Below are positions 45,133 to 54,648 of a stretch of 64,000 nt of DNA, piece after piece; the first letter of the stretch is position 1, and the number at the start of each line of letters is the position of its first letter. The notes under the pieces were generated by a model, which saw only the letters and a list, made by a program, of their open reading frames with translations, did no database searches and was not told where the DNA came from. The DNA is from Nitrobacter winogradskyi Nb-255 (GTDB lineage Bacteria; Pseudomonadota; Alphaproteobacteria; Rhizobiales; Xanthobacteraceae): positions 2,818,001 through 2,882,000 of the forward strand of contig NC_007406.1 in assembly GCF_000012725.1 (NCBI RefSeq), read 5' to 3'. Made by a program: the position numbers and the translations under genes.

Positions 45133-45660
45133 TCAACTTCCCGCAGCCTCCCGCGCGAACGTCCAGTCCGGCCGGATCATGCCGGATACGCCCTCGAACG
45201 CGCCAGCAGCCAGCTCACACACCAAAAGCCGCGCCCGATCGACCGGACCCGGCATGTCGGCCTGTCCTTTCGGAATCATCCTGAAACCGGCGCGACCGTA
45301 ATAGGATTCATCGCCGACAAGCACGACGAGACGATGCCCTTTCGCTTTCGCGTCTCCGAGCGCGCGCTCAAGCAGCGCGTGCCCGATCCCCCGGCCACGG
45401 AACGGCGGCTCGACCGTCAGCGGACCGAGGAGCAGCGCCGGCGTGTCGCCAATGCAGACCGGCAACAACCGGACCGAGCCGACCAGCAGCGTGCCGATGC
45501 GCGCGGTCAGGGAAAGTTCAAGCAGATGATCGACATGCTCGCGCAGGCGGTAAGCGCTGAGCACGAAACGGCCGGGACCGAAAGTGCGTTCGTGCAGACG
45601 CTCGATGGCCTGCGCGTCACCGGCGGTTTCGGTCAGGAGGGTAAGGGACAGATCTGACAT
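45133..45660 (-). CDS. GNAT family N-acetyltransferase
   Basis: The 175-residue protein has the acetyl-CoA binding motif of the GNAT fold (LGPLTVEPPFRGRGIGHALLE, Q/RxxGxG/A type) and LVVLVGDESYYGRAGFRMIP, typical of the YhbS-like group. The substrate is not known. The start is uncertain: ATG at 45660 (MSDLSLTLL) or 45675. It is a single gene between a repeat and a NUDIX gene on the same strand. Confidence 0.87.
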   Translation of the reverse strand: MSDLSLTLLTETAGDAQAIERLHERTFGPGRFVLSAYRLREHVDHLLELSLTARIGTLLVGSVRLLPVCIGDTPALLLGPLTVEPPFRGRGIGHALLERALGDAKAKGHRLVVLVGDESYYGRAGFRMIPKGQADMPGPVDRARLLVCELAAGAFEGVSGMIRPDWTFAREAAGS

Positions 45661-45739
45661 GAGGAAGGCGGATAGCATCTGCCAGGGGCGCGGTCCATCG
45701 CCCGCCACTGATCACAGCCGGTAGTTGCGGGCGGTCCGC

Positions 45740-46228
45740 TCACCCGCGCCAGGTAGGCACCGGCGCTTCGTGATATAGAACTTCCGCGATCCGCAGCCGC
45801 GTGCCGGCCGTGGTGTCGGCCGGCAGGGCATCGGCGGCGAAAAAACCGCAATCGATGATCTCCCGGTTTGGTTCGGGCTTGCGATCCTGCCGGAAGTCCC
45901 GGACGACATAGACAGTGACGTGATCCCGCCGCGAAACATGGCTGTTGAAAAAAATGCCGTGCAACACCGGTTCGCCGCAGATTTCGATTCGCCCTTCCTC
46001 CATGAGCTCGCGCTCCAGCGCCGTAAGCGACGCCTCGCCGACCTCGACGCCGCCGCCCGGCAAATGCCAGCCCGCCACATAGCCGTGCCTGACCAGAAAG
46101 ACCCTGTTATCGGCGTCGAGCACAACGCCGCGCACACCGAGCGTCATGCCGCGGGCGAACCGAAAATACAGGTGAAACAGCCGGCGCCGCGCGGACTCCT
46201 CAAAGCGCCGCAAACGGTGAAAGTTCAT
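45740..46228 (-). CDS. NUDIX domain protein
   Basis: The 162-residue protein has a NUDIX box GGGVEVGEASLTALERELMEEG close to the consensus Gx5Ex7RELxEEx. Before it stands VRGVVLDADNRVFLVRHGYVAGWHLPGGG. Basic residues dominate its N-terminus (MNFHRLRRFEESARRRLFHL). The substrate cannot be predicted. ATG at 46228 is the likely start; a GTG seven codons upstream is possible. The downstream GNAT gene is on the same strand and may be co-transcribed. Confidence 0.86.
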   Translation of the reverse strand: MNFHRLRRFEESARRRLFHLYFRFARGMTLGVRGVVLDADNRVFLVRHGYVAGWHLPGGGVEVGEASLTALERELMEEGRIEICGEPVLHGIFFNSHVSRRDHVTVYVVRDFRQDRKPEPNREIIDCGFFAADALPADTTAGTRLRIAEVLYHEAPVPTWRG

Positions 46229-46454
46229 GATATCGTAAGCCCCCGACACCGCGCGAAGCGAGCGCTTGCTTTCGCATGATCGCTTGCATCATAGCGGCGC
46301 TCTTGCCAAAACCTCAGAATATTCCCGGATACGAGGTAAAAGTGAAGCAGCTTCATGACAGGGAAAGCGGCACGCTATCGCGGCGGGCAACGCACCGGAT
46401 CGCCGTCACCGGTATGACGGTGTTTTTCCCCAGCACTCCGACCGGCAGCGCCTG

Positions 46455-47360
46455 ATGACTGCACTCACGCTCGCGCACCTGTCCGATCCGCATCTTGGAC
46501 CGCTGCCGCCGCTGCGGCTGCATCAGCTCGCAGGCAAGCGCGCGATCGGCTATCTGAACTGGAAGCGTGGCCGGCACGCCATCCATCGGCGTGATGTGCT
46601 GGATGCCCTGGTCGCCGATATCAAGGCGCAATCACCCGACCATATCGCTGTGACCGGCGATCTCATCAATCTCGCCCTCCCGGACGAGTTCACGCAAGCG
46701 CGCGCATGGCTAAGCCAGGTCGGCGCTCCCCACAACGTCACCCTCGTGCCCGGCAACCACGACGCCTATGTTCGCCCGACGCAAAAACAGATCTCCGAAT
46801 GGGAAGACTATATGCGCGGCGATAACGCCGGCGAAGGGACGCCGCTTTCATTTCCGTTCCTGCGCCGCAGAGGACCGCTGACGCTGATCGGGGCTTCCTC
46901 GTCGGTTCCGACGCGTCCATTCATGGCCACCGGCCGGCTCGGCCCCAAACAGCTCGATGCGCTGGATCGCGGACTCTCACAGCTTGAGAGCGATCCGAAC
47001 TTTCGCGTGCTGCTGATCCATCACCCGCTGTCTTCGAAAGACTCGTACAAACGGCTGACGGATGCCGACGCGCTGCTGGATCTTCTGAAGCGGCGCGGCG
47101 TGAACCTGATCCTGCACGGCCATGATCATATCCATTCGACCATGTGGTTCGACGGACCGCAGGGCCGCATTCCCGCCATCGGCGTGCCGTCGGCATCCGC
47201 GATGCCGCATCGGCATTATCCGCCCGCCGCCTACAACCTGTTCTCGATCACGCCGGACGGGAACGGCTGGCGCTGCGAGCAACAGGTGCGCGGCTTCGCC
47301 GATCAGGCAGCGATCGAGCGCAAGGAAGTCAGCGAATTGCAGCGGACACAGCTCATCTAG
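46455..47360 (+). CDS. Calcineurin-like metallophosphoesterase
   Basis: The 301-residue protein carries all five metallophosphoesterase motifs: DPH (LAHLSDPHLG), GDLIN, GNHDAY, a HHP motif (LLIHHPLSSKD) and HGHDHIH. These bind a dinuclear metal centre. Family members hydrolyse cyclic nucleotides or other phosphoesters; the substrate here is unknown. The TAG stop is the first triplet of a family A repeat, so its end may have been set by the insertion. Confidence 0.9.
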   Translation: MTALTLAHLSDPHLGPLPPLRLHQLAGKRAIGYLNWKRGRHAIHRRDVLDALVADIKAQSPDHIAVTGDLINLALPDEFTQARAWLSQVGAPHNVTLVPGNHDAYVRPTQKQISEWEDYMRGDNAGEGTPLSFPFLRRRGPLTLIGASSSVPTRPFMATGRLGPKQLDALDRGLSQLESDPNFRVLLIHHPLSSKDSYKRLTDADALLDLLKRRGVNLILHGHDHIHSTMWFDGPQGRIPAIGVPSASAMPHRHYPPAAYNLFSITPDGNGWRCEQQVRGFADQAAIERKEVSELQRTQLI

Positions 47361-47461
47361 AGTCTTTTCACGTTTCATGGAAACGGTGAACGACTCTATC
47401 TTTATGTTTTGACGGGTTTTCTTCACGCGAACCGGATTCCACTTCGCTCGAAAACGCTATA
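47357..47461 (+). repeat. Family A repeat starting at a stop codon
   Basis: CTAGAGTCTTTTCACGTTTC pairs with the inverse GAAACGGTGAACGACTC, followed by the core TTTTGACGGGTTTTCTTCAC to CTCGAAAACGCTAT. The TAG at 47358-47360 is the metallophosphoesterase stop. Confidence 0.85.
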
Positions 47462-47473
47462 GCCATCGCGCGA

Positions 47474-47827
47474 TCACCATTTGTGGAAAATGAAAAACGC
47501 GCCGAGGGCAACGAACGCGAAGCCCAGGCCGTGATTCCAGCCCAGCGGCTGTTTCAGATACAGCACCGAGAAGCCGGCAAAAACGACAAGCGTGATCACT
47601 TCCTGAATGGTTTTGAGTTCGGCCGCGGAATAGACCGCGCTGCCCCAGCGATTGGCCGGCACCGCAAGCCAGTATTCGAAGAACGCTATTCCCCAACTGG
47701 CCAGAACAATCAGAGGAAGCGGGCTCTCCTTGAATTTCAGATGCCCGTACCAGGCGAAAGTCATGAAAACATTCGAGCAGAACAGCATCAGGATCGGCAG
47801 GAGCCACGACGGAATCGCGATGGGCAT
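47474..47827 (-). CDS. DUF486 family membrane protein
   Basis: The 117-residue protein has four hydrophobic segments and the family pattern FCSNVFMTFAWYGHLKF, LASWGIAFFEYWLAVPANR, YSAAELKTIQEVITLVVFAGFS and FVALGAFFIFHKW. DUF486 resembles half-size drug/metabolite transporters, and its substrate is unknown. ATG at 47827 (MPIAIPSW) is the family start; the open frame to 47932 has no such similarity. Confidence 0.9.
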   Translation of the reverse strand: MPIAIPSWLLPILMLFCSNVFMTFAWYGHLKFKESPLPLIVLASWGIAFFEYWLAVPANRWGSAVYSAAELKTIQEVITLVVFAGFSVLYLKQPLGWNHGLGFAFVALGAFFIFHKW

Positions 47828-47952
47828 GGTTTTCGGCTTTCGGGAATGATCGGGGAAAGGCGCCGACCGCTCGCAACCCGTATCCGGGATGCAAGGAAAA
47901 TCGGTCGCCAGCTTACCAAGGTTTCCATTCATCGGAGTTTCAGGGAACGAAG

Positions 47953-49019
47953 ATGAAACCCCTTAACCTGTCTCGCGGACTGACGGACAATACGCAACAT
48001 CAGCGAAGCAAAAAATCATCGCGCCGCAACCGCACCCCGCTCGGAAGGCCGCGCGTCTCGATCACTGAAAGATGCGCCGCGGCCTTGCGCTTCCGGGGCA
48101 GGTATTTTTTGGTTCGGGATGCCGGCGCGAAAGACGAGAGCCAACCCATCGCCGATATGTGCTTTAGATAGGACAGATGCGGGCGATCCCTATGCCTCCG
48201 GGATCGCTGCGCTCGCCCGGCCGAATAACGACACCGTTGTCGCCGCGGCGAAGGACGGGTCGCGGTCGTGATCGCAGCCGGCGACACGGCACAGCGCCGC
48301 CTCGCGGCGGGAAGCCTCAATGGACCGGTGGCGGCCGGCGACGGTGTGATCGCTTCCGCCGGACCGCGACAGGACGTGCTGCTGCGCTGGCTCGATGATC
48401 TCGACCGAGCCGTCCCCGTGCCGGTCGGCATCGCCATCGACGGTCTGTTCGTCCGCGATGACGGCCGCTATCTCGTCGCCTGGTCGGCACGAGAGCCCGA
48501 GGCCGTCATCGTCGACGTGGCGCGCAGCCGTGTTGCCGGCGGCGTTCGAACAGACGATATCGTCGATGAGGCGGCATCGGCCGGCTCCGCTATTTTCCTC
48601 ACGCATCGCACATCGCCGACGGTGATCGCCATCGATCTGGCGCCCCTGTCCTCGCGCGAGGCCACTTTCGCCGAGCGCCGCGTGCGGCTGCCCCTGATCG
48701 CCGGCGCGAACCGGGAGCACAGCCGAAGCCGCGTCGCGTATCGCCGGCGATGGCCAGCATGTTGACGGTGCGTCCCGGCTCCAACGTTGCGTACGCGATC
48801 GCATCAGGCGGCGGCCTGAGTGACGCGCCGATGGCGGCCATCGCGATCCGGGGCGACCAGCCGCGCATGATCGCGCGCTTCGACCAGCGCATGGTCGAAA
48901 CATCGACCGTTCGTTTCGAAGCAAACCTTCGTCTGGCGAGAGGCGGCTCGTTCACTGACCCGCACGCGCTTCCTCGAAGCTGCTACGAGTGTCCGCGTTC
49001 AATGCGCCGGTTGGCCTGA
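47953..49019 (+). pseudogene. Decayed beta-propeller-like gene with about three frameshifts
   Basis: Fragments in successive frames read as one protein. Frame 1 ends SQPIADMCF near 48166; frame 2 gives DRTDAGDPYASGIAALARPN and VVAAAKDG to about 48255. Frame 1 resumes RVAVVIAAGDTAQRRLAAG to RVRLPLIAGA near 48710; frame 0 then gives SMLTVRPGSNVAYAIASGGG to 49019. The blocks with DDGRYLVAW, PEAVIVDVA and SPTVIAIDL look like YVTN/cytochrome-d1-type propeller blades. I do not recognise the parent gene. The true 5' end is unclear, and the part before 48090 may not belong. The other genes here are intact, so sequencing error is less likely. Confidence 0.5.
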
Positions 49020-49084
49020 CCTCGACTACAGACGGTTTCCGAAGAACAGAACAGAGCTTGTCGAGTTCACCCAGATAACCCGCC

Positions 49085-49186
49085 AGGCTTTCCGTTTCTG
49101 ATCTCATCAGAAGCAAGGTTTAATGGTTTTGATCTGACGCGTTTCTTCACACGAACAGGTCATCCACTTCGCCGGATAACGCTCCA
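49085..49186 (+). repeat. Family A repeat overlapping the end of the DUF3297 gene
   Basis: CTTTCCGTTTCTGATCTCAT with inverse CATCAGAAGCAAGG, then GATCTGACGCGTTTCTTCAC to CCACTTCGCCGGATAACGCT. It is more diverged than most copies. It supplies the last codons and stop of the DUF3297 gene. Confidence 0.75.
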
Positions 49187-49447
49187 AGCTTGATCGCCGG
49201 TCCGGAAATAGGGTTCGACCGTGCCGCTGAGCTTGATCGTCAGCGGATTGCCGTGGCGATCCCTGGCATTGCCGGCGGCAACACGTATCCAGCCTTCGCT
49301 GACGCAATATTCCTCGACGTTGCTCTTCTCGACGCCCTTGAAACGGATGCCGATATCGCGCGACAGAAGCTCGGCATTATAATATGCGCTGCGCGGATCG
49401 GTGGACAAACGGTCGGGCAAATGGTCCTTCGCGGTCTGGTCGTTCAA
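49160..49447 (-). CDS. DUF3297 family protein
   Basis: The 95-residue protein matches DUF3297: DHLPDRLSTDPRSAYYNAEL, GIRFKGVEKSNVEEYCVSEG and WIRVAAGNARDRHGNPLTIK. Family function is unknown. The likely start is a TTG at 49447, overlapping the glutathione peroxidase stop (TTGA), so the two are coupled. After TVEPYFRTG the tail (DQAWSVIRRSG) has no family likeness, and its last codons and stop come from a family A repeat, so the C-terminus was probably remade by insertion. Confidence 0.85.
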   Translation of the reverse strand: MNDQTAKDHLPDRLSTDPRSAYYNAELLSRDIGIRFKGVEKSNVEEYCVSEGWIRVAAGNARDRHGNPLTIKLSGTVEPYFRTGDQAWSVIRRSG

Positions 49448-49920
49448 AGCAGGGCCTCGATTTCTTCCGTCAGTTTTTTGGGGTTGGTGGTCGGAGCGTG
49501 GCGGGCAGCCACCCTCCCCTGCCGGTCCACGAGAAACTTGGTGAAATTCCACTTGATCGACTCGCCGAGCAAACCCGGCTTCTCGCTTTTCAGATGCCTG
49601 AACAACGGATGCGCATCCGCACCGTTGACATTTATCTTTTCGAACATCGGAAAAGTCACGTCATACTTGCTGGCACAGAACTGCTGAATGTCGGCGGCGG
49701 AGCCCGGCTCCTGCTTGCCGAACTGATTGCAGGGAAAACCCAGCACGGAAAATCCGCGCGGGCTCATCGTCCGGTGCAACTCTTCAAGATCCTTGTACTG
49801 CGGCGTGAACCCGCAAGCGCTCGCGGTGTTCACGATCAGAAGGACGCGACCTTCAAACTGCTTCAACTCGCAAGGCTGGCCGTCCAGCGCGTTCGCGGAA
49901 AAATCAAAAACGCTGGCCAT
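49444..49920 (-). CDS. Glutathione peroxidase
   Basis: The 158-residue thioredoxin-fold peroxidase has the peroxidatic cysteine in NTASACGFTPQYKDLE, the Gln in FPCNQFGKQEPG (the second conserved Cys also lies here), and the Trp-Asn of IKWNFTKFLVD. Bacterial enzymes of this type usually reduce peroxides with thioredoxin. It is followed, with a four-base overlap, by the DUF3297 gene. Confidence 0.94.
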   Translation of the reverse strand: MASVFDFSANALDGQPCELKQFEGRVLLIVNTASACGFTPQYKDLEELHRTMSPRGFSVLGFPCNQFGKQEPGSAADIQQFCASKYDVTFPMFEKINVNGADAHPLFRHLKSEKPGLLGESIKWNFTKFLVDRQGRVAARHAPTTNPKKLTEEIEALL

Positions 49921-49969
49921 TCAACAACCTTTCGATCAGGCAGCGACCGAGCGCCCATCCCATGCCCGG

Positions 49970-50227
49970 TCAATGCCGCGTGGAAGACCGGGCGACGGGG
50001 TTCAGGATCGCTTCGGTGAACGGAAATTCGAGCACGATCTCGCCGGTAGCGTCGGTCACTTCCAGCACCGCATTGAGAATCGCCCGCTGTTCGCCGTCGG
50101 ACTTGAGGATTTCGCGAATCGTTTTCCGGGCGGCGCGCCAGGCATGATCGGGATCACGCAACTCCTCGCCTTCCGGATCGAGTATCAGGTCGTTTCCGAT
50201 GCGGGTATTAAAGAAATATCGGGGCAT
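49970..50227 (-). CDS. DUF6894 family small protein
   Basis: The 85-residue protein has the family pattern MPRYFFNTRIGNDLILDPEG, ELRDPDHAWRAARKTIREIL and a C-terminal EVTDATGEIVLEFPFTEAI. Such proteins are abundant in Rhizobiales; function is unknown. It lies 49 bases upstream of the peroxidase gene on the same strand and might be its first cistron. Confidence 0.85.
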   Translation of the reverse strand: MPRYFFNTRIGNDLILDPEGEELRDPDHAWRAARKTIREILKSDGEQRAILNAVLEVTDATGEIVLEFPFTEAILNPVARSSTRH

Positions 50228-50517
50228 GAACGCGAACCCAATGACGGCCTAGCCGGACTTTACAGCCAGCCATTCCCACTAGTTCTTTATCGAACGACAG
50301 GCTCGCCCTGCAATAGGCTTTATTTGTCGCAAAATTGCGTCCGTCCTGCTTCAAACGCCTGATAATTCCTCCTAGCGGATCAATATTCCGCCTCAAACGT
50401 TAGCAACGGGGCCTGCTCTTGATCAGGCCATCTTTTCTTCGTCATGTTGACACAGCGCGGCTTGCGAAGGGCATGGAATTTCTCCAAACGGCGCGTCCTC
50501 GAACCGAGAAGAACGTC

Positions 50518-53370
50518 ATGAATCCTGTCAGAGAACTCCAGAACCACGGCCAGGCCATCTGGCTCGATTTCCTTGCGCGCGGTTTCATCACCAAGGGTGA
50601 TCTGAAAACGCTGGTCGATAACGATGGATTGCGCGGGGTCACCTCCAATCCCTCGATTTTCGAGAAAGCGATCGGAAGTTCGGACGAGTATGACAGTGCT
50701 ATCGTCAGCCTGATGAAGAAGGGCGACCGGTCGGTCGCCGATCTCTACGAGCAGCTCGCGATAGAGGACATCCAGCACGCCGCCGACGTGTTGCGGCCAG
50801 CCTACGACCGGCTCGACGGCGCGGACGGTTTCGTCAGCCTAGAGGTCTCGCCATATCTTGCGAACGACACCGAGGGGACAATCGCCGAGGCCAGGAGGCT
50901 GTGGAAGTCGGTCAATCGCAAAAACCTGATGATCAAGGTGCCGGCGACGCCGAACGGCCTGCCTGCGATCCAGCAACTGATCTCGGAAGGAATCAGCGTC
51001 AACATCACGCTGCTGTTCTCGCAGAAGGTTTACGTCGAAGTGGCTGAGGCGTATCTGGCCGGACTTCAGAACTATATCCGAAATGGCGGCGACCCCGCGC
51101 ATGTCGCAAGCGTCGCCAGCTTCTTCGTCAGCCGGATCGACAGCGCCGCCGACAAGCAACTCGACGAAAAGATCGCGCAGGCCAACGATCCCGCGGAGAA
51201 AGCGCGTCTTGCCGCGCTCAAGGGCAAGGTCGCGATCGCCAATGCCAAGCTCGCCTATCAGGAGTACAAGCAGTTGTTCGCAGGCGAAGACTGGCAAAAG
51301 CTCGAGGCCGAAGGCGCCAGACCGCAACGGCTGCTATGGGCTTCGACCGGTACCAAGAACAAGGACTACCGCGACGTTCTCTACATTGAGGAATTGATCG
51401 GCCCGGATACGGTCAATACCGTGCCACCGGCGACCCTTGACGGTTTTCGCGATCACGGCGAACTGCGGGACAGTCTGGAGGAAAACCTCGATGACGCGCG
51501 GCAGGTGCTCGCCGCGCTCGCGGACGCCGGAATTTCGCTCGACGCGATCACCCGGGACCTCGTGACGGAAGGCGTAAAGCTGTTCGAGGACGCGGCCGAC
51601 AAACTGCTCGGCGCCGTCGCCCGGAAGCGGGAAAAGATTCTCGGCTCCGCCATCGATCGGCAAACCTTGTCGCTCGATCCATCGACCGCGAAATCCGTTG
51701 AAGCGAAGGCGGACGACTGGCGAGCCGCCGGCGCCGTCCGCAAGCTGTGGCAAAAGGATAAGTCCGTGTGGACCAACACGGACGAGGACAAGTGGCTGGG
51801 CTGGCTGACGAGTCCCGCCGCCGAGCTTGATCGGGCGGCTGACTACGAGGACTATGCGTGGCGGGTGAAGAAGCAGAAATTCACCGACGCGGTCGTGCTC
51901 GGGATGGGCGGATCAAGCCTCGGTCCGGAGGTGCTGGCGAAGACTTTTCCGAAGGCGGCGGGTTTCCCGAAGCTCCATGTGCTGGACTCGACCGATCCGG
52001 CCGAGATCCGTTCGCTTGAAGCCGCGATCGACATCGCGAGAACCGTCTTCATCGTGTCCAGCAAGTCCGGCGGGACGACGGAACCTAACGCGCTGAAGGA
52101 CTATTTTCACGCGCGGGTGGCCAAGGCGATCGGCGCTGACAAGGCTGGCCACCGCTTCATCGCGATCACCGATCCGGGCTCCTCGCTTGACGCGGAGGCG
52201 GCAAGGCTCGGCTATGCGCGCACCTTCCACGGCGATCCCGAGATCGGCGGCCGCTATTCGATCCTGTCTCCCTTCGGCCTGGTTCCGGCGGCGACGGCCG
52301 GAATCGATGTGACGGGATTGCTTGAGGGCGCACTCGTCATGGTGCGATCCTGTGGCGCCCAGGTCCCGCCGCATGACAACCCCGGCGTCCAGCTCGGATT
52401 GGCGATGGGTCTTGCCGGACGCGAAGGCCGCGACAAGGTCACCATCCTGGCGTCTCCGAAGATCGCTGATTTCGGCGCATGGGCCGAGCAGCTGATCGCC
52501 GAATCGACCGGCAAGGAGGGCAAGGGCCTGATTCCGGTCGACGGGGAACCGCTCGGCGATGCGAGCCTCTACGGCGATGACCGCTTCTTCATCGATATCC
52601 GCACGGCGGACGAAGAGGATGCCGCCCATGATGAAAAGTTGCGCGCGCTCGAAAACGCCGGACATCCCGTGGTTCGCATCGTGATGAACTCGATCGAGCA
52701 GATCGGTCAGGAGTTCTTCCGTTTCGAGATCGCGGCCGCGGTCGCCGGCGCGGTTCTCGGCATCAATCCGTTCGACCAACCCGACGTCGAAGCGGCCAAG
52801 ATCAGGACTCGCGAACTCACGTCGGCCTTCGAAAAGACAGGCAGGCTTCCGGATGAAGAGCCGGCGATCTCCGCCAACGGCTTCGATATCTACACCGACG
52901 CCGAAAATGCGCGCGCGTTGCGCGAAAAGGGCGCCGACGGCGAGTTGTCCTCCTGGCTCAAGGCGCATCTTTCGCGCGCCGAACCCGGCGATTATGTCGC
53001 CTTGCTGGCCTATGTCGCGCGCAATGAAGACCACATCGGCGAACTGCAGCGGATGCGCCTCGCCGTTCGCGACCGGAAGAAAGTCGCCACCTGCGCCGAG
53101 TTCGGCCCGCGCTTCCTGCATTCGACTGGCCAAGCCTACAAGGGCGGTCCGGATAGCGGCGTCTTCCTTCAGATCACCGCCGACGATCCACGGGATTTGA
53201 AGATCCCCGGCCGGAAGATGAGCTTCAGCATCATCAAGGCTGCGCAGGCGCGCGGCGATTTCGATGTGCTCACGCGGCGGGGACGACGGGCGCTTCGCGT
53301 TCATCTCAAGGGAAACCTGAAATCAGGCTTGTCGCGGCTCGACGATGCGATCAGCCGGGCTCTGATGTGA
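50518..53370 (+). CDS. tal-pgi: Bifunctional transaldolase / glucose-6-phosphate isomerase
   Basis: The 950-residue fusion joins transaldolase (about 1-370) to glucose-6-phosphate isomerase (about 400-950). The transaldolase part has GVTSNPSIFEKAIGSSDEYD and the Schiff-base Lys in NLMIKVPATPNG. The isomerase part has LGMGGSSLGPEVLAK, SSKSGGTTEPNALKDYF and a His/Glu-containing catalytic region. It links the non-oxidative pentose phosphate pathway to glycolysis/gluconeogenesis. ATG 50518 (MNPVRELQNHG) is the family start; the longer frame from 50419 is not. It precedes gnd-zwf-pgl-gntK. Confidence 0.95.
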   Translation: MNPVRELQNHGQAIWLDFLARGFITKGDLKTLVDNDGLRGVTSNPSIFEKAIGSSDEYDSAIVSLMKKGDRSVADLYEQLAIEDIQHAADVLRPAYDRLDGADGFVSLEVSPYLANDTEGTIAEARRLWKSVNRKNLMIKVPATPNGLPAIQQLISEGISVNITLLFSQKVYVEVAEAYLAGLQNYIRNGGDPAHVASVASFFVSRIDSAADKQLDEKIAQANDPAEKARLAALKGKVAIANAKLAYQEYKQLFAGEDWQKLEAEGARPQRLLWASTGTKNKDYRDVLYIEELIGPDTVNTVPPATLDGFRDHGELRDSLEENLDDARQVLAALADAGISLDAITRDLVTEGVKLFEDAADKLLGAVARKREKILGSAIDRQTLSLDPSTAKSVEAKADDWRAAGAVRKLWQKDKSVWTNTDEDKWLGWLTSPAAELDRAADYEDYAWRVKKQKFTDAVVLGMGGSSLGPEVLAKTFPKAAGFPKLHVLDSTDPAEIRSLEAAIDIARTVFIVSSKSGGTTEPNALKDYFHARVAKAIGADKAGHRFIAITDPGSSLDAEAARLGYARTFHGDPEIGGRYSILSPFGLVPAATAGIDVTGLLEGALVMVRSCGAQVPPHDNPGVQLGLAMGLAGREGRDKVTILASPKIADFGAWAEQLIAESTGKEGKGLIPVDGEPLGDASLYGDDRFFIDIRTADEEDAAHDEKLRALENAGHPVVRIVMNSIEQIGQEFFRFEIAAAVAGAVLGINPFDQPDVEAAKIRTRELTSAFEKTGRLPDEEPAISANGFDIYTDAENARALREKGADGELSSWLKAHLSRAEPGDYVALLAYVARNEDHIGELQRMRLAVRDRKKVATCAEFGPRFLHSTGQAYKGGPDSGVFLQITADDPRDLKIPGRKMSFSIIKAAQARGDFDVLTRRGRRALRVHLKGNLKSGLSRLDDAISRALM

Positions 53371-53631
53371 CCGTAGCCATGACGGGTGGGATTGTGACGC
53401 TGCCTCGATCATCACCAGGAAACCAAGGTTCCGCAAGCTGCGCTAAACCGGCCCCTGCCCTCGCCGTCCGTTCGTCCGACGATTCTCGTTCGCCAACCGC
53501 CGCGAAACATACGAGGTGTTGCGCCCCCCCTTGATCCTCAAGCATCATGATTCCCCAAGCGTCACTGAACAATGGGACCGCGAGCGGAGTATCGAGACCA
53601 CGAGCCCGCGCCCGGAGAAGGAATCGGACGA

Positions 53632-54648
53632 ATGCAGATAGGCATGATCGGGCTGGGACGGATGGGAGCCAACATCGTTCGCCGTCTGATGAAAAAGGGA
53701 GGCCATCACGCCTTCGTCTACGACATCAGCGAGCAGGCCGTCGCCGCGCTTGCCGCGGAAGGAGCCACGGCCGCGACTGATCTCGAAGACTTCGTCCGCA
53801 AGCTCGAAAAGCCGCGCGCGGTCTGGATCATGCTGCCCGCCGGAGCGGTGACGGAATCCACCATCGCGACGATCGCCGGACTGCTCGATGGCGACGATGT
53901 CATCATCGACGGCGGCAACACCTTCTGGCAGGACGATATCCGGCGCGCTGGAACGCTGCGCGAGAAGGGCATCCATTATGTCGATGTCGGCACCAGCGGC
54001 GGAGTGTGGGGCTTCGAGCGCGGCTATTGCATGATGATCGGGGGCGAGAGAGCGGTGGTTGATCGTCTCGATCCGATTTTCGCGGCGCTGGCGCCGGGCC
54101 ACGGCGACATTCCGAAAACGCCGAGCCGGGACGGCCGCGATCCGCGCGTCGAGCAAGGCTACCTCCACACCGGGCCCGTCGGCTCCGGCCATTTCGTCAA
54201 GATGGTGCATAACGGAATCGAATACGGCCTGATGCAGGCCTATGCCGAAGGTTTCGACATACTCAGGAACGCGAACGTCCCCGCGCTGCCGGAACAGCAT
54301 CGATTCAAGCTCGACCTCGCGGATATTGCCGAGGTCTGGCGTCGCGGCAGCGTCATTTCATCCTGGCTGCTCGATCTCACCGCTTCCGCGCTGGCCCGCA
54401 GCGAGACCCTCGAAGCCTACTCCGGATTTGTCGCGGACTCGGGCGAGGGCCGCTGGACCGTCAACGCCGCCATCGATGAAGCCGTTCCCGCCGAAGTTCT
54501 GACCGCGGCGCTGTTCGCGCGATTTCGCTCGCGTCAGCAACATACCTTCGCGGAGAAAATCCTCTCGGCGATGCGGGAAGGATTCGGTGGACACAAGGAG
54601 CCCGGAGAAGCCGATCCCTCCACAAAGGAAAGGACCGCGAATCGATGA
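53632..54648 (+). CDS. gnd: 6-phosphogluconate dehydrogenase, decarboxylating
   Basis: The enzyme converts 6-phosphogluconate to ribulose 5-phosphate. The 338-residue protein is the short GndA/YqeC-like form, with the Rossmann motif [41 protein letters not shown] and catalytic [20 protein letters not shown]. The short class is often NAD-dependent; cofactor use here is inferred. ATG 53632 follows GGAGAAGGAATC. It overlaps zwf by four bases (ATGA), starting a coupled four-gene operon. Confidence 0.94.
   Translation: MQIGMIGLGRMGANIVRRLMKKGGHHAFVYDISEQAVAALAAEGATAATDLEDFVRKLEKPRAVWIMLPAGAVTESTIATIAGLLDGDDVIIDGGNTFWQDDIRRAGTLREKGIHYVDVGTSGGVWGFERGYCMMIGGERAVVDRLDPIFAALAPGHGDIPKTPSRDGRDPRVEQGYLHTGPVGSGHFVKMVHNGIEYGLMQAYAEGFDILRNANVPALPEQHRFKLDLADIAEVWRRGSVISSWLLDLTASALARSETLEAYSGFVADSGEGRWTVNAAIDEAVPAEVLTAALFARFRSRQQHTFAEKILSAMREGFGGHKEPGEADPSTKERTANR

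Noticed and set aside
50454..50517. TTGACA at 50454 as a tal-pgi promoter
   Set aside because: No acceptable -10 hexamer occurs at 16-19 bases downstream, so the match is probably chance.
53351..53572. 73-codon minus-strand frame between tal-pgi and gnd
   Set aside because: No motif, no ribosome binding site, and it overlaps the end of tal-pgi; the interval more likely holds the gnd operon promoter.
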